DNA of 15,394 bases from JBBQBM01 sp964554485 (GCA_964554485.1 CAZKOX010000015.1:1-15394); one strand, 5' to 3'. Shown: positions 1-7,933, counted from the stretch's first letter. Numbers and translations: made by a program. The notes: a model not told the origin generated them from the sequence alone.

Positions 1-1
1 C

Positions 2-586
2 GCAATTTTGGCGGTAGTTGTGTTTGCTTGGCAAAACCAAAATCTTAAGAATTTAGATAAAAACATTAAGTCTTACGCCAGCGATCTTAGGTCTCAGTCT
101 GATATAGACAAGGTTCTTACTGTGCAGAGTCAGCTGAGTTCTATAGATGATCTTCACAGTCAGAAACCTGAAGTTGCTAGGGTGTTTGGATATTTGACCC
201 AAGTTACCCCAAGCAAAATAACCGTTGCAACTCTTTCAGTTGATTTTATTACGCCGACAGTTTCGATTACTGGGCAAGCGCCAACACTTGAAGAGGTTAA
301 CAAGTATGTCGATACCCTTAAGTTTACGACGGTCGGTAACGAAGACAAAGAGACTGCTGTTGAGGCTGGAGCTAAGGCGTTTTCGCAAGTTGTACTTAGT
401 GCCTACAGCCTAGACAGCCGTGGTGCAAGTTTTACGATCACGCTTGTCTACGATCCAATGATTTTTGATAGCGCTGAGACGAACCTCAAACTAACAGTTC
501 CGCAAATTACTTCGACGCGATCGGAAACTGAGCGCCCAGCAGACTTGTTTAAAGAAAACGTTACGCCGTTAGAGGAAACACCATGA
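2..586 (+). CDS. pilN: PilN-like T4P inner-membrane assembly protein (5' partial)
   Basis: The frame is open at the left edge, so the start codon lies upstream. The visible part is about 194 residues and begins inside a hydrophobic segment (AILAVVVFAW), the end of an N-terminal membrane helix. A charged, coiled-coil-like stretch follows (about residues 12-55), then an alternating beta/alpha domain rich in Val, Thr and Ser. This is the usual PilN build: a short cytoplasmic tail that binds PilM, one helix, and a ferredoxin-like extracytoplasmic domain that pairs with PilO. The stop overlaps the next start in ATGA, so translation is probably coupled to the pilO-like gene. Assignment rests on architecture and on position before pilO, pilB, pilT and pilC; sequence similarity to PilN is weak by eye. 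A pilM gene would be expected just upstream of the window. The first TTG at 8 is not a credible start because it falls inside the membrane helix. Confidence 0.7.
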   Translation, partial: AILAVVVFAWQNQNLKNLDKNIKSYASDLRSQSDIDKVLTVQSQLSSIDDLHSQKPEVARVFGYLTQVTPSKITVATLSVDFITPTVSITGQAPTLEEVNKYVDTLKFTTVGNEDKETAVEAGAKAFSQVVLSAYSLDSRGASFTITLVYDPMIFDSAETNLKLTVPQITSTRSETERPADLFKENVTPLEETP

Positions 587-1230
587 ACGAAAAGACTTCT
601 AAAAAACACGGTTTGATCTCCAAGAACAACACTAGGATGTTTGTTATTTTAGTGGTGGCTGGAGTGATTCTAAGCTTTTCGTTAGTGTCTAGCATTACGC
701 TCATCAAACGCATGAATTATCAGGCTAAGGTCATCAACGAACGAACTAAGGTTCAAAAACAACTTAAAGACAATCTATCGGCAGTTGATAGCTTATTAGC
801 CGCCTATAAGAATTTTGATAGTGCCGCCGAATCGGTTATTGGCACATCGGACAGCAATTCAAAGATAGTGCTCGATGCATTGCCAAGTAAATATGATTTT
901 CCAGCGCTTGCTACATCGCTCGAAAACCTACTGGTAAATGGTGGCTTTAGTGACATAAACATCACGGGTTCAGACAATGAGGCAACGGCCGAACAAAACA
1001 GCACTACCCCTAAACCAATTGAGATTCCATTTACTATTTCAGCAAAGGGAACATATGCCAATCTTCAGACTTTAATTGGTAATCTGCAGCGATCGATTCG
1101 TCCATTTAAGATATTGAAGCTTGATATTACGGCTTCGGCTAATGCTGATTCTATGAACTTTACTATCTCTGCGGTTACCTACTATCAGCCTGAGAAGAAT
1201 TTAGATATACCGCTCAAGGAGGTGAAATGA
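583..1230 (+). CDS. pilO: PilO-like T4P inner-membrane assembly protein
   Basis: This 215-residue protein has a basic N-terminus (about residues 1-18, KTSKKHG...KNN), one membrane helix (about 19-41), a coiled-coil region (about 45-80) and a C-terminal extracytoplasmic alpha/beta domain (about 85-210) with a conserved-looking stretch IPFTISAKGTYANLQTLI. That last piece, a strand followed by a helix near an R-P-F-K segment, is typical of PilO domains (compare 'G.y..l..fl..l...pRi'). PilO dimerises with PilN and helps connect the platform and ATPases to the fibre. The start is the ATG of an ATGA overlap with the gene before; the end is the TGA of an ATGA overlap with the gene after, so three genes are translationally coupled. 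No PilP or secretin PilQ follows, which fits a single-membrane cell. Confidence 0.75.
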   Translation: MNEKTSKKHGLISKNNTRMFVILVVAGVILSFSLVSSITLIKRMNYQAKVINERTKVQKQLKDNLSAVDSLLAAYKNFDSAAESVIGTSDSNSKIVLDALPSKYDFPALATSLENLLVNGGFSDINITGSDNEATAEQNSTTPKPIEIPFTISAKGTYANLQTLIGNLQRSIRPFKILKLDITASANADSMNFTISAVTYYQPEKNLDIPLKEVK

Positions 1231-1472
1231 AACTTAAGGACTGGGGTGTAATCGGAGTAGTCGTATTAATAGCCGGCGTGGTTTCGTTCTTTGTTTCAAA
1301 CTTAATACTTGGTGGCCAACGAGCACCAAGGCTAAAAGTTGAAGTTGTTGAGCCGATTAGTTCCAACTTTCCTCTACCTAATACAAAATATTTCAACGAA
1401 AATTCTTTGAACCCAACGCAGGAAATAAAAATTGGTGAAGACAATAATAACACTCCATTTAATGGTCAGTAG
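1227..1472 (+). CDS. Small single-helix membrane protein in T4P operon
   Basis: An 81-residue protein starting at the ATG of an ATGA overlap; a strong Shine-Dalgarno AAGGAGGTG lies inside the end of the pilO-like gene. It has a short N-terminus (MKLKDWG), one membrane helix (about residues 8-28), and a 50-residue hydrophilic tail that is Asn/Pro-rich and probably disordered, ending EDNNNTPFNGQ. I do not recognise a family. Its place between pilO and pilB is where pilP stands in Gram-negative operons, and PilP also has a short membrane-proximal start followed by a disordered linker, but the beta-sandwich domain of PilP and its lipobox Cys are absent. It may be a reduced PilP-like linker or a lineage-specific accessory of the PilN/PilO complex; that is inference. 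The strong RBS and the tight coupling on both sides support a real gene. Confidence 0.75.
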   Translation: MKLKDWGVIGVVVLIAGVVSFFVSNLILGGQRAPRLKVEVVEPISSNFPLPNTKYFNENSLNPTQEIKIGEDNNNTPFNGQ

Positions 1473-1486
1473 GGGGCTTATAAACG

Positions 1487-3283
1487 ATGAGCGTACTACT
1501 GGCTAACACCCAAAAATTAGTCGAAGAAGACCTAGTTGCAAGAGGTTTATTAAAAGCCGAAGATCTTGATAAGTTAAAGAAACAGTCCGAGAAACTCAAT
1601 AAGCCACTGCTAAATATTCTAGTGAGCGAAAAGTACGTCAGCGACGAAGAGCTTACTAAGAGCATCTCAAATGCAATCAATGTACCTTACGTGAATCTCT
1701 TAGAAACTAAGATTAATTCGCAAGTATTAGCGTTGCTGCCGCAAGAAATTGCGGAACGCTATATGGCTGTACCTTTGGGGGTTATGCAGAACAGGTTGGT
1801 CGTTGCTATGCTCGATGCCGACAACATTCAGGCCGTAGACTTTTTAAGCACAAAAATCGGACGACCTTTAAAAGTTTATTTGGCGAGCGAACAAGGCATT
1901 AGGTCGGTTCTTGCTCAGTATGGGGCGAATATCGAGAAGGATCTTGCCGGGGTGCTTGATGGTGGGCATGAGTCAAGTGATGAGTCTTCAGATTCAAAAA
2001 ATGTCTTGGTTGAGAATGAAAGTAATATCCAGACAATTGTTCAGGATTCGCCAATCAGTAAGGCGCTTACTGCAATCTTGGATTATGCGGCCAATAACAG
2101 GGCTAGCGATATTCATATCGAACCACTCGAAAAGGAGCTGGCTATTCGTTGCCGTGTGGACGGAGTTCTTCGAGAAATAATGAAGCTGCCAAAGAGCACT
2201 GAAGCGCCACTGGTATCTCGTATAAAAATCCTATCTAGCTTAAAGATTGACGAACACCGCATACCTCAAGATGGACAATTTACGATGCGGGTTGGCTCTA
2301 AGTCTATCGACTTACGTATTGCAATATCACCAGTAGTTTGGGGCGAACAAGTTGTTATTCGTTTACTCGACAAAACCGGTACTAGTCTTCAGCTTGAAGA
2401 TATGGGTTATACCGGGCGTGCGCTGCGAACTCTTAGGGAGAGCATCAAGCGACCAAATGGCATGATTCTAACAAGTGGTCCAACTGGATCGGGTAAGTCA
2501 ACCTCTATGTATGCTTTACTTCAAGAGGTAAAAAGCCCAACAATTAATATTGTCACCCTTGAAGATCCGGTGGAATATAAGATGGAAGGTATTAACCAAA
2601 TTCAGGTTAATCCAGACGTTGGGCTGACTTTTTCGTCGGGTCTTAGGTCTATCTTGCGTCAAGACCCTGACGTGGTAATGGTTGGTGAGATTCGAGATAA
2701 AGAAACTGCCACTCTAGCTGTTCAGGCTGCACTAACAGGACACTTGGTCTTCTCGACACTGCACACTAATTCGGCAGCTGGAATTCTACCTAGACTTCTT
2801 GATATGGGAATCGAGCCATTTCTAATAGCCAGTACGGTTCACACTGTGATTGGCCAAAGACTGGTTCGACGTTTAACTGATGATAAAGAAGGTTATAAGT
2901 CTGACAATGTTGAGACTAAGGCGATACACGAGACGCTAGGCAAGCTATTGCCTTCGGACTCATCGCATCGCAAGGCTGTTGCTCAAGATTTAGGCTATAG
3001 TGACTTGCCCCTAAGTGGGGATAGCGCTTATACTTTGTTTAAGGGAAAAGAAAATTCAGCTAATCCCGGTGGGTATAAAGGTCGTCTTGGGCTGTATGAG
3101 GTGTTTACCGTGAGTAACGCGATTCAAGATTTGATCATCAAGCGATCAACCAGCACGGTTATCCAAAATGCAGCCATCGCTGAAGGCATGGTGACCATGC
3201 GTCAAGACGGTTACCTAAAGACCTTGGCTGGACTGACTAGCCTTCAGGAAGTAAACAGGGTAGCGGCGGTTGATAATGCATAA
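1487..3283 (+). CDS. pilB: Type IV pilus extension ATPase PilB (GspE family)
   Basis: A 598-residue cytoplasmic hexameric ATPase that powers pilin addition. The N-terminal MshEN/GspE-N domain spans about residues 5-145. An acidic, Ser-rich linker (about 155-185) follows, then the N2 domain with ASDIHIEP and RCRVDG. The ATPase core has Walker A GPTGSGKST at 331-339, an Asp box LEDPVEY at 358-364, Walker B DPDVVMVGEIRD at 393-404 with Glu401, and a His box TGHLVFSTLHTNSA from 417. The C-terminal region has the GYKGRLGLYEVF motif. Most PilB/GspE proteins carry two CxxC pairs (a zinc site) just before this motif. Here that segment (about 465-520) holds no Cys, and the only Cys in the whole protein is in RCRVDG. 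The start ATG is 14 bases after the previous gene, with a weak GGGGG-type RBS. It forms an operon with pilT and pilC. Confidence 0.95.
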   Translation: MSVLLANTQKLVEEDLVARGLLKAEDLDKLKKQSEKLNKPLLNILVSEKYVSDEELTKSISNAINVPYVNLLETKINSQVLALLPQEIAERYMAVPLGVMQNRLVVAMLDADNIQAVDFLSTKIGRPLKVYLASEQGIRSVLAQYGANIEKDLAGVLDGGHESSDESSDSKNVLVENESNIQTIVQDSPISKALTAILDYAANNRASDIHIEPLEKELAIRCRVDGVLREIMKLPKSTEAPLVSRIKILSSLKIDEHRIPQDGQFTMRVGSKSIDLRIAISPVVWGEQVVIRLLDKTGTSLQLEDMGYTGRALRTLRESIKRPNGMILTSGPTGSGKSTSMYALLQEVKSPTINIVTLEDPVEYKMEGINQIQVNPDVGLTFSSGLRSILRQDPDVVMVGEIRDKETATLAVQAALTGHLVFSTLHTNSAAGILPRLLDMGIEPFLIASTVHTVIGQRLVRRLTDDKEGYKSDNVETKAIHETLGKLLPSDSSHRKAVAQDLGYSDLPLSGDSAYTLFKGKENSANPGGYKGRLGLYEVFTVSNAIQDLIIKRSTSTVIQNAAIAEGMVTMRQDGYLKTLAGLTSLQEVNRVAAVDNA

Positions 3284-3305
3284 ATAAAGTAAAGGTTGGG
3301 AAAAA

Positions 3306-4373
3306 ATGAGCGCACAAGTCAGAATCGAAACACTACTAGAAGAAGTAATAAAATCAAAGGCGTCTGATCTTCATATTCAGGTTGGCTTGCAGCCGATGCT
3401 GCGTGTTGATGGTTCGCTTAAGCCGGTCAGTGGCTCGGAACCTCTCGACGAGGAATCGGTTGAAGCTTTAGTCTTCTCGATTTTAGATGAAGACCAAAAG
3501 GCGATTCTTTTAAAAGACAAAGAATTTGACTTTAGCTTTGCGTTTGGAGATTTAGGTCGTTTCCGTGTTAATGCTTTCCACGAAAGAGGCAATATTGCTT
3601 GTGCGCTACGTCTTATTCCTAACGAAATCTTGAATATTGAACAGCTTGGATTGCCGCCAATCATCAATAAGTTTGCTGAATACCCGAGAGGTTTGGTGCT
3701 CGTTACTGGTCCGACAGGTTCAGGAAAATCTACAACACTTGCATCAATCGTTAACAAAATAAATACCGAGCGCTCGTCACATATTATTACGATCGAGGAC
3801 CCAATCGAATTTACTCACAAGAGTCAAAAGTCAGTTATCGTGCAAAGGGAAGTTCATTATGATACTTTTTCTTTTTCGGCAGCGCTTCGAAGCGCGCTAC
3901 GTCAAGATCCAGACGTCGTATTGATCGGTGAAATGCGCGATCTAGAAACCATTGCCGCCGCTATTACGATCGCCGAAACTGGGCACCTAGTGTTTGCGAC
4001 ACTTCACACAAATAGTGCTGCGCAGAGTATTGATCGAATGGTTGATGTTTTTCCGCCACACCAACAGCCACAAATTCGCTCGCAACTAAGTAATATTTTA
4101 ATGGCGATCTGTTCGCAGCGTCTAATACCAGCCGTTGGCGGTGGGCGTACGGCAGCAGCAGAAATATTGGTTGCAACTCCGGCCGTACGCAACATTATTC
4201 GAGAAGGCAAAACACAGCAGCTTGATGCTGTTATTCAAACAGGCACAGAGCATGGAATGCAGTCAATGGACAAGGTGCTAGTTGGTTTAATTCACGCCGG
4301 TACGGTAACTTACGACGAAGCTCGTAATTTTGCTGTTGACATCGAGGAGATGGATAGGCTGATGCGAGGCTAA
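3306..4373 (+). CDS. pilT: Type IV pilus retraction ATPase PilT
   Basis: A 355-residue cytoplasmic ATPase that depolymerises the pilus, giving retraction and twitching. It starts like PilT (SASDLHIQVG...PMLRVDGSLKP) without the MshEN domain of PilB. Walker A GPTGSGKST is at 135-143, the Asp box is TIEDPIEF, Walker B DPDVVLIGEMRD is at 201-212, and the His box TGHLVFATLHTNSA starts at 225. The hallmark PilT C-terminal motif is present as NIIREGKTQQLD (from about 296; family form AIRNLIREGK.HQ), which distinguishes it from PilB. Length matches the family (about 340-370). The ATG follows a purine-rich RBS region (AAAGGTTGGG). Presence of a full PilT beside PilB implies dynamic, retractable pili rather than a static or secretion-only system. 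Confidence 0.96.
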   Translation: MSAQVRIETLLEEVIKSKASDLHIQVGLQPMLRVDGSLKPVSGSEPLDEESVEALVFSILDEDQKAILLKDKEFDFSFAFGDLGRFRVNAFHERGNIACALRLIPNEILNIEQLGLPPIINKFAEYPRGLVLVTGPTGSGKSTTLASIVNKINTERSSHIITIEDPIEFTHKSQKSVIVQREVHYDTFSFSAALRSALRQDPDVVLIGEMRDLETIAAAITIAETGHLVFATLHTNSAAQSIDRMVDVFPPHQQPQIRSQLSNILMAICSQRLIPAVGGGRTAAAEILVATPAVRNIIREGKTQQLDAVIQTGTEHGMQSMDKVLVGLIHAGTVTYDEARNFAVDIEEMDRLMRG

Positions 4374-4377
4374 AAAA

Positions 4378-5598
4378 ATGCTAACTTTTAGCTATACAGC
4401 ACGAGATTCAAAAACCGGCCAGAAGGTAAAGGCTGAGGTTCAGGCCGATAGTAAAAAATCGGCAGCTCAGCTAATTCAGAGGCTCGGTTATACGCCGATT
4501 GATATCGAACAAAAGGAAGAAAAGTCAGGGGCTCTTTCTCAATTCCGTAATCGAATAAAAACTAAAGAGAAGATTATATTTTCTCGCCAGCTATCAACTC
4601 TTATTAACGCTGGACTACCGCTAGTCCAGAGCTTAAGGAGCGTCCAGGGACAGACCAAGAGTAAGCCTTTTCAAGCGGTTATTACCCAGATAATTAGCGA
4701 CGTTGAAGCAGGTAATAAACTTTCTGATTCACTCGCAAAGTATCCCAAAGTTTTCAATACCATATTTTGTAGCCTAGTAGCCTCCGGTGAAGCATCTGGT
4801 ACACTCGACAAATCTCTTGAACGTTTGGCTGTACAGCAAGAAAAGGACGCTGAGATTAACTCCAAGGTGCGAGGGGCGATGATATATCCAATCATCGTAC
4901 TGGTAGTTATGGTGCTGGTGGTTGGCTTTATGCTTGTAAAAGTTTTGCCGCAAGTTCAGGTGTTATATGATGGTATCAAAGGCGCTCAACTACCTTTGGT
5001 TACCCGAGTATTGTTGTCAGCATCAAACTTTGTAATTAAATTCTGGTGGATAGTAACAGCGTTATTGGTATTCGGAATAATTATGACCACGAGATGGTCA
5101 AAGACTATCGGTGGAAAACGTTTCTTTGACAAGATTAAGATGAAATCCCCAGGAGTTGGGCAATTATTTATGAAGTTATACATGGCTCGCTTTGCACGGA
5201 CAGCTCACACACTAGTAGCAAGCGGCGTTCCGCTATTACAAACCTTAGAAATTACTTCTAAGTCAATCGATAATATCTATATCGAGGCGTCACTTAAGGC
5301 TGCAAGCGAAAAGGTAAAAGGCGGTAAAGCCTTGTCTGATTCGATAGAAAAAGACACCAACTTCCTAGATCTTGTTCCTAAAATGATTCATATCGGCGAA
5401 CAGTCAGGGTCGCTCGAAAGCATGCTTGATAAGACGGCTGAGTATTACGAAAAAGAGGTTGACCAACAGATAAAAACTATCTCAACAATCATTGAGCCGG
5501 CCATGATGGTTATCTTGGGAGTAGTAGCATTGGTGGTAGTCGCGGCGGTATTGTTGCCGGTCTATGGTTTAGCCGGTCAAAGTGGCTTTGGTAGTTAA
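4378..5598 (+). CDS. pilC: Type IV pilus platform protein PilC (GspF family)
   Basis: A 406-residue polytopic inner-membrane protein that sits on the PilB/PilT hexamers and converts their motion into pilin insertion or extraction. The N-terminus (FSYTARDSKTGQKVKAEVQA) is the usual PilC/GspF start. Two homologous GspF domains follow, about residues 68-190 (FSRQLSTLINAGLPLVQSL...VASGEASGTLDKSLERLA) and about 265-390 (FARTAHTLVASGVPLLQTLE...IHIGEQSGSLESMLDKTA). Membrane helices are at about 166-190, 215-238 and 372-398; the last is followed by the family's terminal P-V-Y motif. The gene begins four bases after pilT, so it is clearly in the same transcript. Confidence 0.96.
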   Translation: MLTFSYTARDSKTGQKVKAEVQADSKKSAAQLIQRLGYTPIDIEQKEEKSGALSQFRNRIKTKEKIIFSRQLSTLINAGLPLVQSLRSVQGQTKSKPFQAVITQIISDVEAGNKLSDSLAKYPKVFNTIFCSLVASGEASGTLDKSLERLAVQQEKDAEINSKVRGAMIYPIIVLVVMVLVVGFMLVKVLPQVQVLYDGIKGAQLPLVTRVLLSASNFVIKFWWIVTALLVFGIIMTTRWSKTIGGKRFFDKIKMKSPGVGQLFMKLYMARFARTAHTLVASGVPLLQTLEITSKSIDNIYIEASLKAASEKVKGGKALSDSIEKDTNFLDLVPKMIHIGEQSGSLESMLDKTAEYYEKEVDQQIKTISTIIEPAMMVILGVVALVVVAAVLLPVYGLAGQSGFGS

Positions 5599-5608
5599 AA
5601 AAATATAC

Positions 5609-5637
5609 TTGCATTACCAGTTAATACTGCTTATGCT
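5609..5637 (+). promoter_or_regulatory. Probable promoter of the major pilin gene
   Basis: In the 76-base gap between pilC and the pilin gene there is TTGCAT (5609-5614), a 17-base spacer, and TATGCT (5632-5637), a plausible housekeeping-sigma pair. Predicted initiation near 5644 gives a leader of about 30 bases that contains the Shine-Dalgarno AAAGGTGG at 5661-5668. This would let the abundant pilin be made independently of the assembly genes. Confidence 0.45.
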
Positions 5638-5674
5638 TAACGGTATAGATATTAATAAATAAAGGTGGGAATAA

Positions 5675-6154
5675 ATGTTTGTAAAAAAATCTAAAAATAA
5701 AGGCTTCACAATAATCGAAGTTCTAATTGTTCTAGCGATAGCTGGTTTAATTATGTTGATAGTCTTTCTGGCTGTCCCAGCATTAAACAGAAATTCACGT
5801 AACACTCAGCGACGAGATGACGTAGCTGCTCTAATGGCGATGTTTGCAGAGACGTTAAATAACAATAACGCTACGCTTCCTGCTACATGTACTGGGGCAT
5901 CAGCAAGTTGTTGGGTTAAGGATGCTAAGGTATCGATTGTTGACAACCAGTCGGCAAACGTTGCCTGGACGAAAAATGCATCAGCACCTGCATCTGCGCC
6001 AACTAACACGAACGTAGACGTAGTAACTATCCAGAATTACTTAAAGTGTAGCGCGGGTGTTGCAACAACTACTGGCGCATCATCTCGAAGTGTCGCTGCA
6101 ATTTATGCAGTAGAGACATCATCGGGCACATCTTCACAGTGTGTTGAAAGCTAA
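5675..6154 (+). CDS. pilA: Type IV major pilin (PilA-like)
   Basis: A 159-residue prepilin. The basic leader MFVKKSKNKG ends in Gly10, then comes FTIIEV: Phe at +1 and Glu at +5 of the mature protein, the class III signal cleaved and N-methylated by the prepilin peptidase. The hydrophobic helix runs about residues 11-36 and is followed by NRNSRNTQRRDDVAALMAMF, a stretch typical of CPR pilins. The small C-terminal head is Ala/Ser/Thr-rich and has four Cys (72, 79, 125, 156), probably two disulfides. It has a strong RBS (AAAGGTGG) six bases before the ATG, its own likely promoter, and a strong terminator after it, which suggest high expression as a near-monocistronic message. This is why I call it the major pilin rather than one of the four prepilins downstream; that ranking is inference. 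Confidence 0.88.
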   Translation: MFVKKSKNKGFTIIEVLIVLAIAGLIMLIVFLAVPALNRNSRNTQRRDDVAALMAMFAETLNNNNATLPATCTGASASCWVKDAKVSIVDNQSANVAWTKNASAPASAPTNTNVDVVTIQNYLKCSAGVATTTGASSRSVAAIYAVETSSGTSSQCVES

Positions 6155-6175
6155 GTTCAAAAAAGCAAGTTTTTG

Positions 6176-6209
6176 AAAGCGCGCTAGGTGACTAGCGCGC
6201 TTTTGTTTA
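6176..6209 (+). terminator. Intrinsic terminator after the major pilin
   Basis: A perfect 12-bp stem pairs 6176-6187 (AAAGCGCGCTAG) with 6192-6203, closed by a GTGA (GNRA-type) tetraloop and followed by TTTTGTTT. A second, AT-rich hairpin (TTCAAAAA at 6156-6163 with TTTTTGAA at 6170-6177) sits just upstream and shares two bases with it. This is a textbook rho-independent terminator closing the pilN-pilA unit. Confidence 0.88.
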
Positions 6210-6213
6210 CAAT
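6208..6213 (+). promoter_or_regulatory. Possible -10 element for pilD
   Basis: TACAAT lies nine bases before the pilD ATG and immediately after the terminator. There is no Shine-Dalgarno before the ATG. A start about seven bases downstream would leave a leader of only about three bases. No good -35 is visible because that region is the terminator stem. Confidence 0.3.
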
Positions 6214-6222
6214 AGACACCAG

Positions 6223-7008
6223 ATGTTTATTCTACTTTTCATAATTATTGGTCTATGCATGGGTAGCTTTGTAAATGCATTCGTTTGGCGTTTAAAAAAA
6301 AGAAAGAACTGGGTAAGTGATCGCAGCATCTGCACCCACTGCAAGCATGTATTAGCACCAGTAGATCTTGTGCCGGTGGTCAGTTGGTTAATGCTGAGGG
6401 GAAAATGTCGATATTGTCATAAAAAGATTGATGACAACCCGCTGACAGAAGTGTCGGTAGCTCTAATATTTGCGATTAGTTATATTTTTTGGCCCTTTGA
6501 AATGAACGGGGAAGGTTGGTTTAAGTTGGTAGTTTGGTTAATTGCCGTCGTACTACTTTCAGCGATGTTTTTGTATGACATTAAATGGATGATTTTGCCC
6601 GATAAGTTGACCTACACACTTCTCTTACTGGCTTTGGTGCAGGCAGTAATTCTGTTTTTGATCAATGATTTTGATGGTGCTTTATTATTGCGAGCATTTT
6701 CATCAATGATAGTTGGTGGCATTATCTTCCACCTAATATATGTACTATCAAAAGCTAAGTATATCGGTGGGGGTGATGTGAAGCTTGGCTATGCTTATGG
6801 CTTGCTTTTACTTGATCCAATAAAACCATGGCTAACTCTCACTGTTGCCTCTGTTGCTGGAAGTTTAATCGCAGTGTACCTACTTATAACTAAACGCGCT
6901 CAAATGGGTACAAAACTGCCTTTTGGTCCACTTCTTATCGGCGGAGTCGTAGTTGTAATGCTATGGGGTTCTTGGCTTTGGGACTATGTCGGACGCCTCA
7001 TGTACTAG
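6223..7008 (+). CDS. pilD: Prepilin peptidase PilD (GspO family)
   Basis: A 261-residue multi-spanning membrane aspartic protease that cleaves the Gly|Phe leader of prepilins and methylates the new N-terminus. The N-terminal methyltransferase domain has the zinc-binding pairs C37-x-x-C40 and C62-x-x-C65, with GSFVNAFVWRL at 14-24. Catalytic aspartates are visible as Asp119 in LYDIKWMILPD and Asp185 in IGGGDVKLG, and PFGPLL follows at 233-238. About seven to eight hydrophobic segments span the length, and size is normal for the family. It lies between the major pilin and the minor pilin cassette, whose products are its expected substrates. The ATG has no recognisable RBS and sits next to a -10-like hexamer. 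Confidence 0.96.
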   Translation: MFILLFIIIGLCMGSFVNAFVWRLKKRKNWVSDRSICTHCKHVLAPVDLVPVVSWLMLRGKCRYCHKKIDDNPLTEVSVALIFAISYIFWPFEMNGEGWFKLVVWLIAVVLLSAMFLYDIKWMILPDKLTYTLLLLALVQAVILFLINDFDGALLLRAFSSMIVGGIIFHLIYVLSKAKYIGGGDVKLGYAYGLLLLDPIKPWLTLTVASVAGSLIAVYLLITKRAQMGTKLPFGPLLIGGVVVVMLWGSWLWDYVGRLMY

Positions 7009-7039
7009 TTAGTAGTTTTAGTAGCTAAGATAGTGCTTG

Positions 7040-7048
7040 TGCTATAAT
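7040..7048 (+). promoter_or_regulatory. Extended -10 promoter of the minor pilin cassette
   Basis: TGCTATAAT is a consensus -10 hexamer (TATAAT, 7043-7048) with an extended TGn. It ends six bases before the ATG at 7055, so initiation would fall on or next to the start codon, giving a leaderless message. No convincing -35 is seen, which is common for extended -10 promoters. Confidence 0.6.
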
Positions 7049-7054
7049 TGTGGC

Positions 7055-7933
7055 ATGCGTAACAGGGGTGGTTTTACCATCGTCGAGACTCTGATGGTGC
7101 TTGGGATAACGTCTATATTATTTATAGCTGTAATTGGTTCAATTACCGATCGGCAGAACCGTATTCAATTTTCACAGGGTATGAGAGATATCAGCTCTTC
7201 AATATCAGATGTTATGAATGATGTAACGACAGGTTTTTTTCCAACTACGCCAGGTTTAACATGTACGGCCGGCTCAACTAATGCTGCGCCCCAACTTGGC
7301 TATGACTCTACTCAGGGAGACGCAACCGGAGCAAGGAAAGATTGTGTTTTTGCAGGGAAGGTAATCCAAATTGGAACCGATACCTCAGCGTCTTCGGGTT
7401 TTGTATATTCTATGGCTGGTCGCCGGCTTACCTATAGTGGCGTAAATTCGAGTGATGTTGCAAATTTCTCAGAACTAAAACCCGTTGTGATTGATTCAAG
7501 CAATACCGACAACGTTACTGTTTCTCCTGGAATAAGCAGCATCGACGCAACAGGAGTTCTTAGTTTGCCTTATGGAATCCGTATTGTCAGATCAGACGGG
7601 AGTGATGGCGGGAGAGCTCTCGGGATATTCTACAAAGATTTTCGAGGTGTTTCTTTAAATGGTCAGTCGAGTTCTGGGGTAACGTCGGTTGCTGTAGCAG
7701 ATGTTGCATCTGCCGCTGCAGGCACGTCAGCTATGAGTCAAGCAAATGTTATTGCAGCAGCTGATAACACAGCTGTGGTCAGTACAAAATTCCTAAGCGG
7801 AAATAACACCATTACGCTATGTTTCAAAAGTGATGCAACCAATCAAACCGCAACTATCACCATTGGAAACGGAATTTCCGGAAATATGCGTCTAGACTAT
7901 GAGGTCGATTTGAATGGAGTGTCATGCGTATAA
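7055..7933 (+). CDS. Minor prepilin, FimT/GspH-like position
   Basis: A 292-residue prepilin. The leader MRNRGG is followed by FTIVETLMVLGITSILFIAVI: Phe at +1, Glu at +5, then a hydrophobic helix (about residues 7-28). After it, SQGMRDISSSISDVMNDV continues the alpha-1 helix. The long head domain is Ser/Thr/Gly-rich and carries four or more Cys, including TCTAGST, KDCVFAG, TLCFKSD and the terminal SCV. An in-frame TTG at 7037 would add MCYNCG, but the TATAAT promoter lies inside that extension and the leader would be atypical, so I start at ATG 7055. It heads a four-gene cassette and fits the first place (fimT/gspH) of the usual minor pilin order, although it is longer than typical FimT (about 170 residues). 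Confidence 0.82.
   Translation: MRNRGGFTIVETLMVLGITSILFIAVIGSITDRQNRIQFSQGMRDISSSISDVMNDVTTGFFPTTPGLTCTAGSTNAAPQLGYDSTQGDATGARKDCVFAGKVIQIGTDTSASSGFVYSMAGRRLTYSGVNSSDVANFSELKPVVIDSSNTDNVTVSPGISSIDATGVLSLPYGIRIVRSDGSDGGRALGIFYKDFRGVSLNGQSSSGVTSVAVADVASAAAGTSAMSQANVIAAADNTAVVSTKFLSGNNTITLCFKSDATNQTATITIGNGISGNMRLDYEVDLNGVSCV

Noticed and set aside
8..10. TTG as the start of the pilN-like gene
   Set aside because: It falls within the membrane helix and the frame is open to the window edge, so the gene continues upstream.
1227..1472. Calling the small gene pilP
   Set aside because: It lacks the PilP beta-domain and lipobox; only position and one helix are shared.
7037..7054. Upstream TTG start for the first minor pilin
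   Set aside because: The extension contains the TATAAT promoter and would add MCYNCG to an otherwise normal prepilin leader; ATG 7055 is better.
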